A stretch of DNA of 64,000 nt. Origin: Bdellovibrionales bacterium. GTDB taxonomy: Bacteria; Bdellovibrionota; Bdellovibrionia; Bdellovibrionales; UBA1609. Positions 43,893 through 52,869 of this stretch are shown in pieces. A program made the position numbers and the translations under genes. The notes beneath the pieces are model-generated. The model had not been told where the DNA came from and searched no databases. It worked only from the letters and a program-made list of their open reading frames with translations. The DNA is taken from assembly GCA_019695175.1 (NCBI GenBank), contig JAIBAM010000006.1, positions 1-64,000 of the forward strand. The letters run 5' to 3'. Position 1 is the stretch's first letter, and each line of letters starts with the position of its first letter.

Positions 43893-44099
43893 ACCGAACT
43901 CCTTTATTGCATTTACATGGAAAATTATGTTCTTAACAAATCTCGGGTAAAAATCCTTCGAATGGGTGCTAAGAAATATCCTTGACTGTTTGACCCTCCA
44001 CACGTTCCTCTCTCAAACAAACCCCGGATATAGGCAGGACGAGTTATAAAGGCAAGCAGAATTTAATTTAAAGAGATCACTAAAAAGGAAAGTGTTGGA

Positions 44100-45044
44100 G
44101 TGAAAAGGGAAAATCAGGAAATTTTATTTATAACTGGAAAAGGGGGGGTGGGGAAAACTGCCCTTGCAGCCTCCCTAGCAAAAAGCAAGGCTCAAAATGG
44201 AAAAAAGGTGCTTCTCGTGGAGTTGGGTGAACGTAGCTTCCACCAATATTTATTTCCACAATCAGGGTCTTACGCTCCGAAAAGGATTTCTGGAGTTTTT
44301 AATTTCAAAACACCCTCTGATCTCACTGGCGAACTTTGGTCTTGCCGTTGGGATTATATTTCATGCCTTAAAGAATACTTTTCTCATATCTTAAAAATGG
44401 AAAAGATGGTCCATTTATTTTTTTCAAGCCAAATTATGGAAACCCTTTTGTCAGTGGCACCTGCATTAAATGAGTTGGCACTTTTAGGAAAAATAACCAG
44501 TGGGCTAAGAGGTGTCGGCCCCGATATGCCTTATGACTGCATTGTTGTGGATGCCTTCGCCACAGGTCACTTTAAAGCCTTACTTTTATCCCCCCTGGGT
44601 ATGATTCAAGCGGTTCATTTTGGGCCAATGGCGGAACAATGCCAAAATATGATCACTGTTTTAAAACAATCCCTACAAGTTCAATATTACATTGTATCTT
44701 TGCCCGAAGAATTGGCTTTAAATGAAGCCCAAGAACTCAAAACCTTCCTATGGGAGAATTTTAAGCAAAAAGGAACCCTTATTGTAAATAAAGTGCTCCC
44801 AATAAGTCCGGATTCAGCGGAGCCCCTTGAGCGCGAACTTAGAAATCTCTCTGGAAACGCGTTTGTAGACTTCACCAACTTCGTAAAACAACAGCATCGC
44901 CATTGGAACAACGCCAAAGCTCTCCTTAAAAGTTGGAAGGGTCCCTCCATTTGCATCCCTTATTATTTGACCCACAACGGAATTGAATTGATAGACCAAA
45001 TCAGTAGTACTCTCACTTCAAATCCAAAGGATTTCACCTCATGA
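44100..45044 (+). CDS. ArsA-like P-loop ATPase, first of a pair
   Basis: A 314-residue SIMIBI-class ATPase. GKGGVGKT near residue 14 is a deviant Walker A with its signature Lys, and VVDAFATGH takes the Walker B/switch place (normally VxDxxPTGH). The usual DPA after strand 2 is replaced (LVELGERS), so nucleotide sensing may differ. ArsA/GET3-type enzymes move anions or tail-anchored proteins; no arsenite genes are near. The GTG start follows AAGGAA. It overlaps the second ATPase by an ATGA. Confidence 0.78.
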   Translation: MKRENQEILFITGKGGVGKTALAASLAKSKAQNGKKVLLVELGERSFHQYLFPQSGSYAPKRISGVFNFKTPSDLTGELWSCRWDYISCLKEYFSHILKMEKMVHLFFSSQIMETLLSVAPALNELALLGKITSGLRGVGPDMPYDCIVVDAFATGHFKALLLSPLGMIQAVHFGPMAEQCQNMITVLKQSLQVQYYIVSLPEELALNEAQELKTFLWENFKQKGTLIVNKVLPISPDSAEPLERELRNLSGNAFVDFTNFVKQQHRHWNNAKALLKSWKGPSICIPYYLTHNGIELIDQISSTLTSNPKDFTS

Positions 45045-46078
45045 GGCCTTGGGAAAATAAAAATATTGTAGTTTGTATTGGAACCGGCGGTGTGGGAAAA
45101 ACCACCGTTTCGGCAGCCCTGGGTATGGCAGCTGCAAAAGGTGGCAAGCGCGTTTTGGTACTCACCGTAGACCCAGCCCAAAGACTAGCCGATGCTTTGG
45201 GTATTCAAAAAAATGGTGAAGATGTTGTCGTCGCCCATTACAAATCAGGATCGCTTTCTGCAGCCCTGGTTGATTCCAAACTTATTTTTACGCAATTTAT
45301 AGAAAAGTTTTCCTCCAACCCAGAAAGTGCAAAAAAACTCATAAACAATCGACTTTTTCAACAGCTCATGACCCACCTCAGTGGAACCCAGGAGTTTACC
45401 GCAATGGAAAGGCTGTTAAATTCCGTGACTCTTAACAAATATGATTTAATTATTTTAGACACCCCACCGACTCAACACGCCATTGACTTTTTAAACGCTC
45501 CAGAAAAAATCTTTCGACTTTTGCAAAGCCCGCTCCCCCAGTGGTTTTCCAAATCTCACTCCCTCGGTTTTTGGCAAAAAAAAATTATGCAAGGGTCAGA
45601 GAAATTGTTTCCTCTTTTGGAAAAGGTCACCGGCAGTCACTTTCTTACAGAATTAAAAGATTTTTTTGTTTCCCTCGGAGGACTCCAAGAAACCGTAGTT
45701 CAACATAGCCTGCAAGTTCATGGCCTTCTCTCTTCCCCCCAAACCTCCTTTATCTTAATAACGGCTCTGGACCAAATTAAGTTATTCGATGCCAAAGAGT
45801 TACTTCAAAGTTTGGAAAAGTCTGGACATAGAATTGAAGGAATCATAGTAAATCGAAGCACGCCTCTTTGGTCCAAAACAGTTCAAAACTCCGCTCAAAA
45901 TTTACGCCCCCCCTTTCTGGATTTAGTAAATTATCACAGAGAAAGTGAAACCCTTTTTCAAAATCAGATATTAAAATGGAATCTTCAGGTTCCAATTTTT
46001 TCCATCCCGGAAGAAACAGAGCCTTTAGATGGTCTCTCAGGAATTGAAAAAATCTCCAGTAACTTAGATCTTAATTAA
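45041..46078 (+). CDS. ArsA-like P-loop ATPase, second of a pair
   Basis: A 345-residue ATPase. The Walker A is GTGGVGKT, with Thr instead of the signature Lys found in the partner. LTVDPAQRLADALG and LDTPPTQHAIDFL are the expected DPA and switch motifs of the ArsA family. Translational coupling to the first gene suggests the two products form a heterodimer. The biological partner is unknown, and arsenic resistance is unlikely without arsB or arsR nearby. A TPR lipoprotein gene follows 148 bases later. Confidence 0.8.
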   Translation: MRPWENKNIVVCIGTGGVGKTTVSAALGMAAAKGGKRVLVLTVDPAQRLADALGIQKNGEDVVVAHYKSGSLSAALVDSKLIFTQFIEKFSSNPESAKKLINNRLFQQLMTHLSGTQEFTAMERLLNSVTLNKYDLIILDTPPTQHAIDFLNAPEKIFRLLQSPLPQWFSKSHSLGFWQKKIMQGSEKLFPLLEKVTGSHFLTELKDFFVSLGGLQETVVQHSLQVHGLLSSPQTSFILITALDQIKLFDAKELLQSLEKSGHRIEGIIVNRSTPLWSKTVQNSAQNLRPPFLDLVNYHRESETLFQNQILKWNLQVPIFSIPEETEPLDGLSGIEKISSNLDLN

Positions 46079-46226
46079 GACCGTTACATTTTAAACCTTG
46101 TTCGGGGATGCTGCGTCTAGGAAATGGTTCAGAGATATACTTTAAGACCATCTAATGATCAGATAAAATGTCACATTAACAAAATAAAAAAAGCAAAAAA
46201 TGCAGAAGCTTAATGAAGGTCATTTT

Positions 46227-47366
46227 ATGCACAGAAAAAAAAATTTCTCGCGTTCCAAAACTCTAATCACAATAGGGCTTATTTATTTTTTCATAGTTCT
46301 TGGGTGTAAAAATGCCCCTGAAATGACAGAGAATACGAATCTTCAATACAAAAATGACATTTTAAACAAAAAATTGGACCTCGGACTTAAAGCGCTGGAA
46401 GAGGAAAACTACAACCGAGCAAAAGACATCTTCAGCAAAATTCTTGTGCAAAGCCCCGCAACAGAATTGGATTTTGTTATTTTATTTAATTTAGCCAGCT
46501 CCTATGAAGGACTGAAAGATTGCAATAAAGCAACTGAGGTCTATCGCCAGATTGTAAACGGTGCGCTGGCTAAATTTGAACGCCTGACCGCGTACTCTTT
46601 ACTCCGTTTGAGTTACACCTATGAATGTTTAGGACAAGATCAAAAAGCGTTAGCAGCTCTTTTAGATGTAAGCAAAAAATCCACCCTACTCCAGGAAGAT
46701 ATGCAGAAAACGGATTTACCTTCCCGTCTTGCTTCTGCCTATGTCAAAGTAGGCAACCCCACAGAAGCCAAAAAATATTTTTTGCAAGCCTTAAATGGGG
46801 TTAAATTTTTACAAAATAAATATAAAGAGTCTAAAGTTTTATCCGACACCTTAGCGCGCACCTTGTATTTCATGGGCAAAAGCAATATCCCGCTTAATGA
46901 ATTCAAAAAAAATCCTACAGTTCAATTAGAAAACATTAGATATTTACAACTATATTTATTACAAGCTGTGGAGTTAAACAATCGTCAATGGTCCCCAAAA
47001 GCAAGTCAAGAAATTCTCCATAACTATCATCAGTTATGGAGTGTTTTATCAGAAAAAGTGGATTCGCAATCCTATAGATTGGATACGCTAAAATCAGCTT
47101 TGCAAACGGTTCGACAATTAAGAATGCAAAGAATTCCCAACCGTAATGAATCCCATTTAATAAAGAGTTTATTTGAAAACCTGGAGGAAGAAGAAAATAA
47201 AATAACCCTCGCCTTATCCTCACAACAACCCCTAATAGACTTGACTCCTCAAGAAAAAAATCGTCAATCCATTAAACAAAGTGGTAAAGTTGTGGCTCAA
47301 AAAGAATCTATTTTGGAAAAAAAAGCTCAGAGAAAAAAAATAGCACCAATACAAAATCCAAAATAA
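46227..47366 (+). CDS. TPR-repeat lipoprotein
   Basis: About 379 residues. The signal sequence ends at IVLGCKN, a lipobox, so the protein is probably membrane-anchored on the periplasmic side. Three or more TPR-like repeats follow, for example LDLGLKALEEENYNRAKDIF and YECLGQDQKALAALLDV. The C-terminus is basic (EKKAQRKKIAP). The ATG at 46227 follows GAAGG; the frame itself is open from 46200. TPR lipoproteins often scaffold envelope complexes. Its location after the ArsA pair hints at a shared function, without proof. Confidence 0.72.
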   Translation: MHRKKNFSRSKTLITIGLIYFFIVLGCKNAPEMTENTNLQYKNDILNKKLDLGLKALEEENYNRAKDIFSKILVQSPATELDFVILFNLASSYEGLKDCNKATEVYRQIVNGALAKFERLTAYSLLRLSYTYECLGQDQKALAALLDVSKKSTLLQEDMQKTDLPSRLASAYVKVGNPTEAKKYFLQALNGVKFLQNKYKESKVLSDTLARTLYFMGKSNIPLNEFKKNPTVQLENIRYLQLYLLQAVELNNRQWSPKASQEILHNYHQLWSVLSEKVDSQSYRLDTLKSALQTVRQLRMQRIPNRNESHLIKSLFENLEEEENKITLALSSQQPLIDLTPQEKNRQSIKQSGKVVAQKESILEKKAQRKKIAPIQNPK

Positions 47367-47391
47367 TTTAAAATAAAAATGGTGTCATATT

Positions 47392-48147
47392 ATGAATGGG
47401 ACAAAAAAAAATGACTTTGTGGGGGGATTGAAACTCTCACTTACTGGATATCTTTTCTTAAAAAAGAACCCGTCACTTTGGAAATGGATTTTAATTCCTT
47501 GGATTATTTCGGCTTTAAGTCTGATTCTCGGTTGGATCTGGGGATTTAAAAAAGTCCCCGGTTGGACTCATCATTTTTTACAACTTTTTAACTCGTGGAT
47601 TCCTGAATCTCTTACACCCTGGATACAAGTACCACTCAATCTCATTGTGGGGCTGCTTTTTTTTATGGTTTGGTTTTATTTAATTCTCGCTTTTTCCTCT
47701 CTCGTGTCATCGCCATTTTTAGGAATTTTAGCGGAGCGAACTCTTCAATTACAGAAAACCACTCTTCCGTTTTCCAAGCGACTCTCAAGTCGAATTTATT
47801 TTATAATTAAAATGCTATGGGTTTCTCTTTTAAAACTAATTATTTTCAGTTTTTGCGCTTTAATACTTCTTATTTTTTCTCTTCTTCCAGGCATTAATTT
47901 AATCATCAGTTTTTTGTTCTTGTTACTCTTATCTGCAGATATTTTTGATTACTCATTTGAGGCCTTGGGCTACAATATTCAGCAACGTTTACATCTGTGG
48001 AGACAACTTCGCATGGAGTTAACTGGGACCTCTGTCTTCCTAACATTGACTTCTCTAATTCCTGGTTTTACCGTCATATTTATTCCTTTGGCTGTTATAG
48101 GAGCCGCAAACTTACTCGCATTTAAACTTAAAATGGAGAACCAATGA
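47392..48147 (+). CDS. EI24/CysZ-like integral membrane protein
   Basis: A 251-residue membrane protein with six or so hydrophobic segments. The pattern GLKLSLTGYLFLKKNPSLWKW near the N-terminus and SSPFLGILAERTLQ around residue 105 match the EI24 domain, also seen in the sulfate transporter CysZ. The substrate is unknown; sulfate supply for cysteine would fit the downstream gamma-glutamylcysteine ligase, to which it is coupled by an ATGA. That link is inference. Confidence 0.76.
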   Translation: MNGTKKNDFVGGLKLSLTGYLFLKKNPSLWKWILIPWIISALSLILGWIWGFKKVPGWTHHFLQLFNSWIPESLTPWIQVPLNLIVGLLFFMVWFYLILAFSSLVSSPFLGILAERTLQLQKTTLPFSKRLSSRIYFIIKMLWVSLLKLIIFSFCALILLIFSLLPGINLIISFLFLLLLSADIFDYSFEALGYNIQQRLHLWRQLRMELTGTSVFLTLTSLIPGFTVIFIPLAVIGAANLLAFKLKMENQ

Positions 48148-49400
48148 TTCAAGACGAAATACATCGCCAAATTGTGGCTCATTTGGACAAAGTTGATTCA
48201 TGGTTTCGCAAGGAACGGCAAGGACTTTTTTTTCCATTTTATTCCAGTTTTGATATTCGAGACTCGGGTTTCAAAGTTGCACCTGTTGATGCCAATATCT
48301 TTCCTGCAGGAGTGAATAACATCTGTTCAACCGATTTGGAAAATGCCGTTGGTACAGTTAAGAGTTACTTCCAACGTCATTACCCCCACTACAAAGATAT
48401 TATCCTTTTAACCGAAGAACACACCCAAAACCCCTACTACTGGGACAATGTGAGAACACTATTTAACCTCCTTCAGGAAGCCGAGTTGAATGTGGTTGTG
48501 GCGATGCCTCGAAATTTAAGTCAACCCATTGTGGTACAATGTGCTTCAGGGACAATGCTCACCGTTTATGGATCCGAACGCAAAGGGGACCAAGTTATTG
48601 CCAACGGCAAAGTCGCTGATCTTGTAATTAGCAACAATGATTTTTCAGACGCCTATCGTGATTGGGTCCATGATCTGAGTACACCGATCAACCCTCCTCA
48701 CAGTCTGGGTTGGCATCAAAGAAAAAAAGATGAGTTTTTTAAAGAGTACAATCAGCTGGCAGATCAGTTTTGTCACCTCATAGGGGTGGACCCTTTATGG
48801 CTTACAGTGGAGACACAGGTTTTTAAAAGTTTCGATATCAATGATGAAAAATGTCGGTTGGAGTTGGCGGATCAGGTAGATGATGTACTCGCCAACTTAG
48901 AAAAAAAGTATAAACAAAGAAAAATCGATACAAAACCTTTTGTATTTATAAAGAACAATTCTGGAACCTATGGCCTAGGTGTAATTCAGGCAGAAACGGG
49001 GGATGAGATCCGAAGTTGGTCTTACAAATCTAGAAAAAAAATGAAAGCCGCAAAAGGCGGTCGAGACATTGAACAAGTCATTATACAAGAGGGAATCCCT
49101 TCCTTGCTAAAATCCGAAGGCGCCACTGCAGAACCCACTATTTACATGATTGGTTGCCAATTGGCGGGTGGTTTTTTAAGAACTCATGGTGATAAAAGTC
49201 CCAGAGAAAATTTGAATAGCCCAGGAGCGGTCTTTCGACGATTGTGCGTCTCTGATTTAAAAGTCAATGTGGCAGGTCATCCCATGGAAAATGTTTATGG
49301 TTGGGCCGCGAAACTAGGTTTCCTGGCCATTGCCCGGGAAGCAAAAATTCACCAAATCACCTGCCCTTCGTTCGTCTGTCATTCAAAAGAGGTCTATTAA
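48144..49400 (+). CDS. gshA: Glutamate-cysteine ligase, type III (GshA)
   Basis: An ATP-dependent enzyme that joins glutamate and cysteine, the first step to glutathione. The 418-residue sequence matches the third, Acidithiobacillus-type family of this ligase: KVAPVDANIFPAGVNN near residue 45, FVFIKNNSGTYGLGV near 265 (ATP-grasp-like), and ENLNSPGAVFRRLC near 355. No gshB is visible nearby. The start overlaps the EI24 gene, with GGAGA upstream. This family is unrelated in sequence to E. coli GshA. Confidence 0.87.
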   Translation: MIQDEIHRQIVAHLDKVDSWFRKERQGLFFPFYSSFDIRDSGFKVAPVDANIFPAGVNNICSTDLENAVGTVKSYFQRHYPHYKDIILLTEEHTQNPYYWDNVRTLFNLLQEAELNVVVAMPRNLSQPIVVQCASGTMLTVYGSERKGDQVIANGKVADLVISNNDFSDAYRDWVHDLSTPINPPHSLGWHQRKKDEFFKEYNQLADQFCHLIGVDPLWLTVETQVFKSFDINDEKCRLELADQVDDVLANLEKKYKQRKIDTKPFVFIKNNSGTYGLGVIQAETGDEIRSWSYKSRKKMKAAKGGRDIEQVIIQEGIPSLLKSEGATAEPTIYMIGCQLAGGFLRTHGDKSPRENLNSPGAVFRRLCVSDLKVNVAGHPMENVYGWAAKLGFLAIAREAKIHQITCPSFVCHSKEVY

Positions 49401-49401
49401 A

Positions 49402-50064
49402 ATGAATCAAAAAAAAATGACCCGCTTGGCTTTAGTGGTTTTTCTATCCTTTCTAGCAGTTGGAATTTATACAATCCACAATCGTCCCTTTGGCCTGGTG
49501 TTTGTGGAGCTGGGTAATGGCCGATCCCCTGCAGCCATAAAAAAAACCTATGATGTCTCCCAATTAGAGGGAATAGCTCTCTCCAAAAAGATTCAAGAGA
49601 GAGTCATTGGTGAAGCGGTCATCGTCCAACATTCAGAAAATATTGGAATCCAATTAGGTCAATTTGTTATCGAAGGTAACGAAAACAGAAAAATCCTCGC
49701 CTGCTCAGTCTACAATAAAGTGCAGTTAAAATTCATGGCGCAAGGCGAAGCCTCAGCAGGCGGGTCCCCCATGATGACTGTGGAAAGTGATTGTCGAATT
49801 TCTGAAGAAAATATTTTAATGATTCAACCCATTTGGGTTCCAACAAAAATAATTTTATTTAGCCCAACTTCTACAAAACATTTTTCATTTGAAGGAAGTG
49901 AACCTATCTCTATTGAATTTCAAGATATCAACGAGCAATGGCCTAGAAAGTGGATCCTGCAGTCTTTAAAAATGTACAATAGCGAAAACAAAGAACAGCA
50001 AATTTCCATTTCCAGGCAAGAGATTCTCCAGGTGGCACCCCACTCACTCGTGATGGAGTGGTGA
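49402..50064 (+). CDS. Exported or membrane-anchored protein of unknown function
   Basis: A 220-residue protein with one N-terminal hydrophobic segment (LALVVFLSFLAVGIYTI), then a beta-rich extracytoplasmic part. It has two Cys (LACSVYNK, ESDCRIS). No family is recognised. The ATG at 49402 lies one base after the gshA stop, with AGAGG inside gshA as ribosome binding site, so it is translated with gshA. The frame is open from 49330, but that part overlaps gshA. A redox or envelope role is only a guess. Confidence 0.62.
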   Translation: MNQKKMTRLALVVFLSFLAVGIYTIHNRPFGLVFVELGNGRSPAAIKKTYDVSQLEGIALSKKIQERVIGEAVIVQHSENIGIQLGQFVIEGNENRKILACSVYNKVQLKFMAQGEASAGGSPMMTVESDCRISEENILMIQPIWVPTKIILFSPTSTKHFSFEGSEPISIEFQDINEQWPRKWILQSLKMYNSENKEQQISISRQEILQVAPHSLVMEW

Positions 50065-50111
50065 GTTTAAAGGAAAGAGCTCTTCATAACAAAAGACCCT
50101 TACGAAATAAC

Positions 50112-50801
50112 TTATAGAATTTCTTTTAATTCACGATAAAAATCATTAGTTTTAATAAATCTCATCCCCGCCCCATTACTGTTGGCTTCATTTTTCCTTC
50201 GAAACCAAACCACTCGAGCAGTAATATTATGAGTTTTATTAATTTGATCCAAATCCACCCTAAGCCGGACCATTTCTCCCACATCGAATTTACAATTATG
50301 ATTGAACTCGCAATAGGCCCCACTCATGGAAAGATTAAACATCTCCACTTCAATTGCCTCTCCCGTCGTAAAAGTCTCAATTTGAGCCGACTGTCGAGTC
50401 GTAAAACGACGATGGATTTGCTGGGGAATACTTTTCTTTTGAATAAGTTTTTGAGTCAACCCACTTAGTGTTTTCCAATCATAGGGTTTTTCCAGATAAT
50501 GAACATTCAAATTATCATTAATAAGTTTTTTTTGATCTTCCAATGGAGCTGAGAGAAGCAACAAAGAGCGATCAAAGCCATCTTCGCGAATGTCCCTTAC
50601 CAAATTTAAATCTTTTGATGACAAAAGATCGGTTTCATACAACAATAGATTTGTTTTTTGCTGACTCAATAATTCTCGAGTTCTGTTCTGATCGAAAGAA
50701 ATCCTGACCTCATAGGGCAGCTGCGTTTCCATACTATGTTTTATTTTCTCACCTATCTCAATACTTCCGTTACAATGTATTAATAGTTTTTGCATAGACA
50801 T
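50112..50801 (-). CDS. PilZ-domain protein with degenerate receiver-like N-terminus
   Basis: A 229-residue cytoplasmic protein. Residues about 1-120 have the alternating pattern of a response-regulator receiver (LLLYETDLLSSKDLNLVRDI, LLLLSAP, LEKPYDW) but without an evident phosphorylation Asp triad. The PilZ domain follows, with RRFTTR (RxxxR) near 130 and NLSMSGAYCEF ([DN]xSxxG) near 157, the c-di-GMP-binding motifs. The target is unknown; PilZ proteins in predatory bacteria affect motility and envelope processes. It faces the previous gene. Confidence 0.82.
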   Translation of the reverse strand: MSMQKLLIHCNGSIEIGEKIKHSMETQLPYEVRISFDQNRTRELLSQQKTNLLLYETDLLSSKDLNLVRDIREDGFDRSLLLLSAPLEDQKKLINDNLNVHYLEKPYDWKTLSGLTQKLIQKKSIPQQIHRRFTTRQSAQIETFTTGEAIEVEMFNLSMSGAYCEFNHNCKFDVGEMVRLRVDLDQINKTHNITARVVWFRRKNEANSNGAGMRFIKTNDFYRELKEIL

Positions 50802-50891
50802 TTCTTCGGCAAAATCTAACTAAAAATAAACCTTCCTTTGTCAAAAAAATGATCTAATTTTTAAAAATTAAAAAACCCCTAACTAACTGTC

Positions 50892-51839
50892 TCACTTGGA
50901 TACATCTTTTTCAAAATGAGTCTCATTTTTGGCCAACTTAATAACTCGATCATTAACTTCCATAATTAGGAGAGTCACATCCCGATGATAGTTTTGATTT
51001 TGTGTGAATTGTGTGAATTTATTTAAGCGAAAAAGTATATCATTTCTGATTTCATGAACTTGGCATTTGGAGGTTTCTATCAGTACCTGGCACAGTCTCC
51101 CCAAACCAAAACTTTCTCCATCGGAATTTTTACTTTCTAAGATTCCCCGACTGCATAAGATAATCTTATCCTTAGGGTTTAACATTACCACTTCGGCTTT
51201 TGCAGGAGGGACAAAACCTTGTTCTAAAGCCTGGCCTGAAGAGGGCAATACAATAACTTCTCCAGTGGAAGCCATATGGTGAAGAGCTACGACTTGACCC
51301 TGTTTGCAGTAACTTAACTCGAAGTTTCGGCGATCCATGAAACCATAAAAAAGGTCTGCTTGAGCATTGGCCTCAATTTGAGTTTCCAACTCTTGAGATA
51401 TAAGTTGCACCACAAGATGAGGATCAGACCCTTTTCGTGACTCCATTTGCGAGGTTAGTTTTAACAAGACAGATAAAAATAATGCAGCCATGGAATGACC
51501 TGAACTGGAGGCCAAAATAAGTCCAAAACGCAAACGATCCTGATGGTTAAAAATGTCAAAGTAATCTCCGCCCATGACGTCACTTGGAATAAACTTACTA
51601 CTAAATTCAAAGCCAGAAATTTGTGGTAATTCTGTAGGAACTAACGACTTCTGAATCGCATGTACTACTTTCAGTTCACTCTTTAATTGTTTTATAAGTT
51701 GGTCCAATCTTGTATTGGCTTGGGAAAGTTCAGCACGATACTTCACCAAATCCTGTTCCCGCTCTTTCAACTCAGATTCAAGGACCAGATTTCTTTTTTT
51801 TAGCTCATCAATGATTTCATTTTCTAATATTTTAGGCAT
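50892..51839 (-). CDS. PP2C/SpoIIE-type phosphatase domain protein, possibly inactive
   Basis: A 315-residue protein. A coiled coil (about 5-70) precedes a SpoIIE/RsbU-like domain. The GGDYFD motif (near 115) is kept. The usual DxxGHG is ASSSGHS here, and the usual TDGxxE is CSRGILE, so two metal-binding Asp positions are lost; RDVTLLI near the end keeps one Asp. It may be a catalytically dead regulator. The ATG at 51839 follows GGAGGATTGAG; the frame is open from 51932. It lies next to a PilZ protein on the same strand. Confidence 0.75.
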   Translation of the reverse strand: MPKILENEIIDELKKRNLVLESELKEREQDLVKYRAELSQANTRLDQLIKQLKSELKVVHAIQKSLVPTELPQISGFEFSSKFIPSDVMGGDYFDIFNHQDRLRFGLILASSSGHSMAALFLSVLLKLTSQMESRKGSDPHLVVQLISQELETQIEANAQADLFYGFMDRRNFELSYCKQGQVVALHHMASTGEVIVLPSSGQALEQGFVPPAKAEVVMLNPKDKIILCSRGILESKNSDGESFGLGRLCQVLIETSKCQVHEIRNDILFRLNKFTQFTQNQNYHRDVTLLIMEVNDRVIKLAKNETHFEKDVSK

Positions 51840-51947
51840 GATCTCAATCCTCCTTGTTACGACTATATATGTCAAGGTGGCCTTTCTATTCATATAATTT
51901 GAATTGTTGATTGAATGTTTTTTAGGGTTCATTTACTTCATTTATTA

Positions 51948-52838
51948 ATGATACAATTTGAAAATACTCTGACATGGGAAAAGCTCTCCGTAGATTTGGA
52001 AATGTTAGCTGGTGACACAACTAACTTATTACAACTCCTCATCGACCTAAATATTTGGTTAAGACCGGAGTGGTCTTCAAATTGGGTTACCAAATCCATC
52101 CGTTTTATGATTTATGATCTTCAATCTCAGTGTGAAACCTTAACAGAACAAGATCGATTCCATTTACTCAAGGAAACTTTTTTCCATACAAAAAACTTTC
52201 AGATTCAAGAAAGCTACAATGAGGAGTGGCCCGAACAAAGTCTCCTCATTTGTCCTGTATTTGAAGCTAAATCAGGTCACCCCATTCTTATTTCACTGCT
52301 TTATCAACATTTAGCTTCATGTTTGAATCTTAATATTCATCGGGTTCAACTTAAAAACCAGCATCTTTTAAAGTGGATTTCAAATGAGAAAGTAAGTTAC
52401 TCAGATTTAACTACAAAAGGAAAAACACTGAATGAAGAAGAGCTTTTGGAAAGAATAAGTAAATCTAGTTTAGGTCACAAGAAGTTCGATAGCTTTCATA
52501 TCGCTCCCATCCGAAAATCATTTATTGTCTACGTTGAAGCTTTAATGAAAGTGTACGAAAACCAACCCCAACTCCATTTTAAACTATTATCAATCTACAA
52601 CATATTACTTAAGGTAGACCCGCAAAACTCCTACGTTCTGAGTAAGAGAGCTCAACTTTGCCTAAGGCTTGGTAATGAAAAGGCTGCTTACTATGATTTG
52701 AAAAGATATTTTTCCTTTGTTGATCCGACAAACACCTCAACAGAACTTATTGAAATTTTTAACCAACTCTCTTACCGCATTAAAGGGGAACAAAGTCATC
52801 TTATTCCCTCACCTGAAGCAAAATATTCTGAGCACTAA
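51948..52838 (+). CDS. SirB1-like (transglutaminase-like/TPR) protein
   Basis: About 296 residues. EAKSGHPILISLLYQHLASCLNLNIHRV, in pieces near residue 110, matches the ESRRGxPxSLxxLYxxLAxRLGL core of SirB1 proteins, although the typical Gly-Ile is changed. The last 100 residues include TPR-like helices (YNILLKVDPQNSYVLSKRAQ). The biochemical role of SirB1 is unclear; it is often found with PrmC or RsmJ-type genes. The start is uncertain: the frame is open from an ATG at 51915, and neither start has a good ribosome binding site. Confidence 0.68.
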   Translation: MIQFENTLTWEKLSVDLEMLAGDTTNLLQLLIDLNIWLRPEWSSNWVTKSIRFMIYDLQSQCETLTEQDRFHLLKETFFHTKNFQIQESYNEEWPEQSLLICPVFEAKSGHPILISLLYQHLASCLNLNIHRVQLKNQHLLKWISNEKVSYSDLTTKGKTLNEEELLERISKSSLGHKKFDSFHIAPIRKSFIVYVEALMKVYENQPQLHFKLLSIYNILLKVDPQNSYVLSKRAQLCLRLGNEKAAYYDLKRYFSFVDPTNTSTELIEIFNQLSYRIKGEQSHLIPSPEAKYSEH

Positions 52839-52869
52839 ATCTGGTAGAAGTTGCTCAAGAAAAAAATAT

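Noticed and set aside
44100-46078. Arsenic resistance operon
   Set aside because: The ATPases are ArsA-like, but there is no arsB, arsR or arsD and the motifs differ from arsenite pumps.
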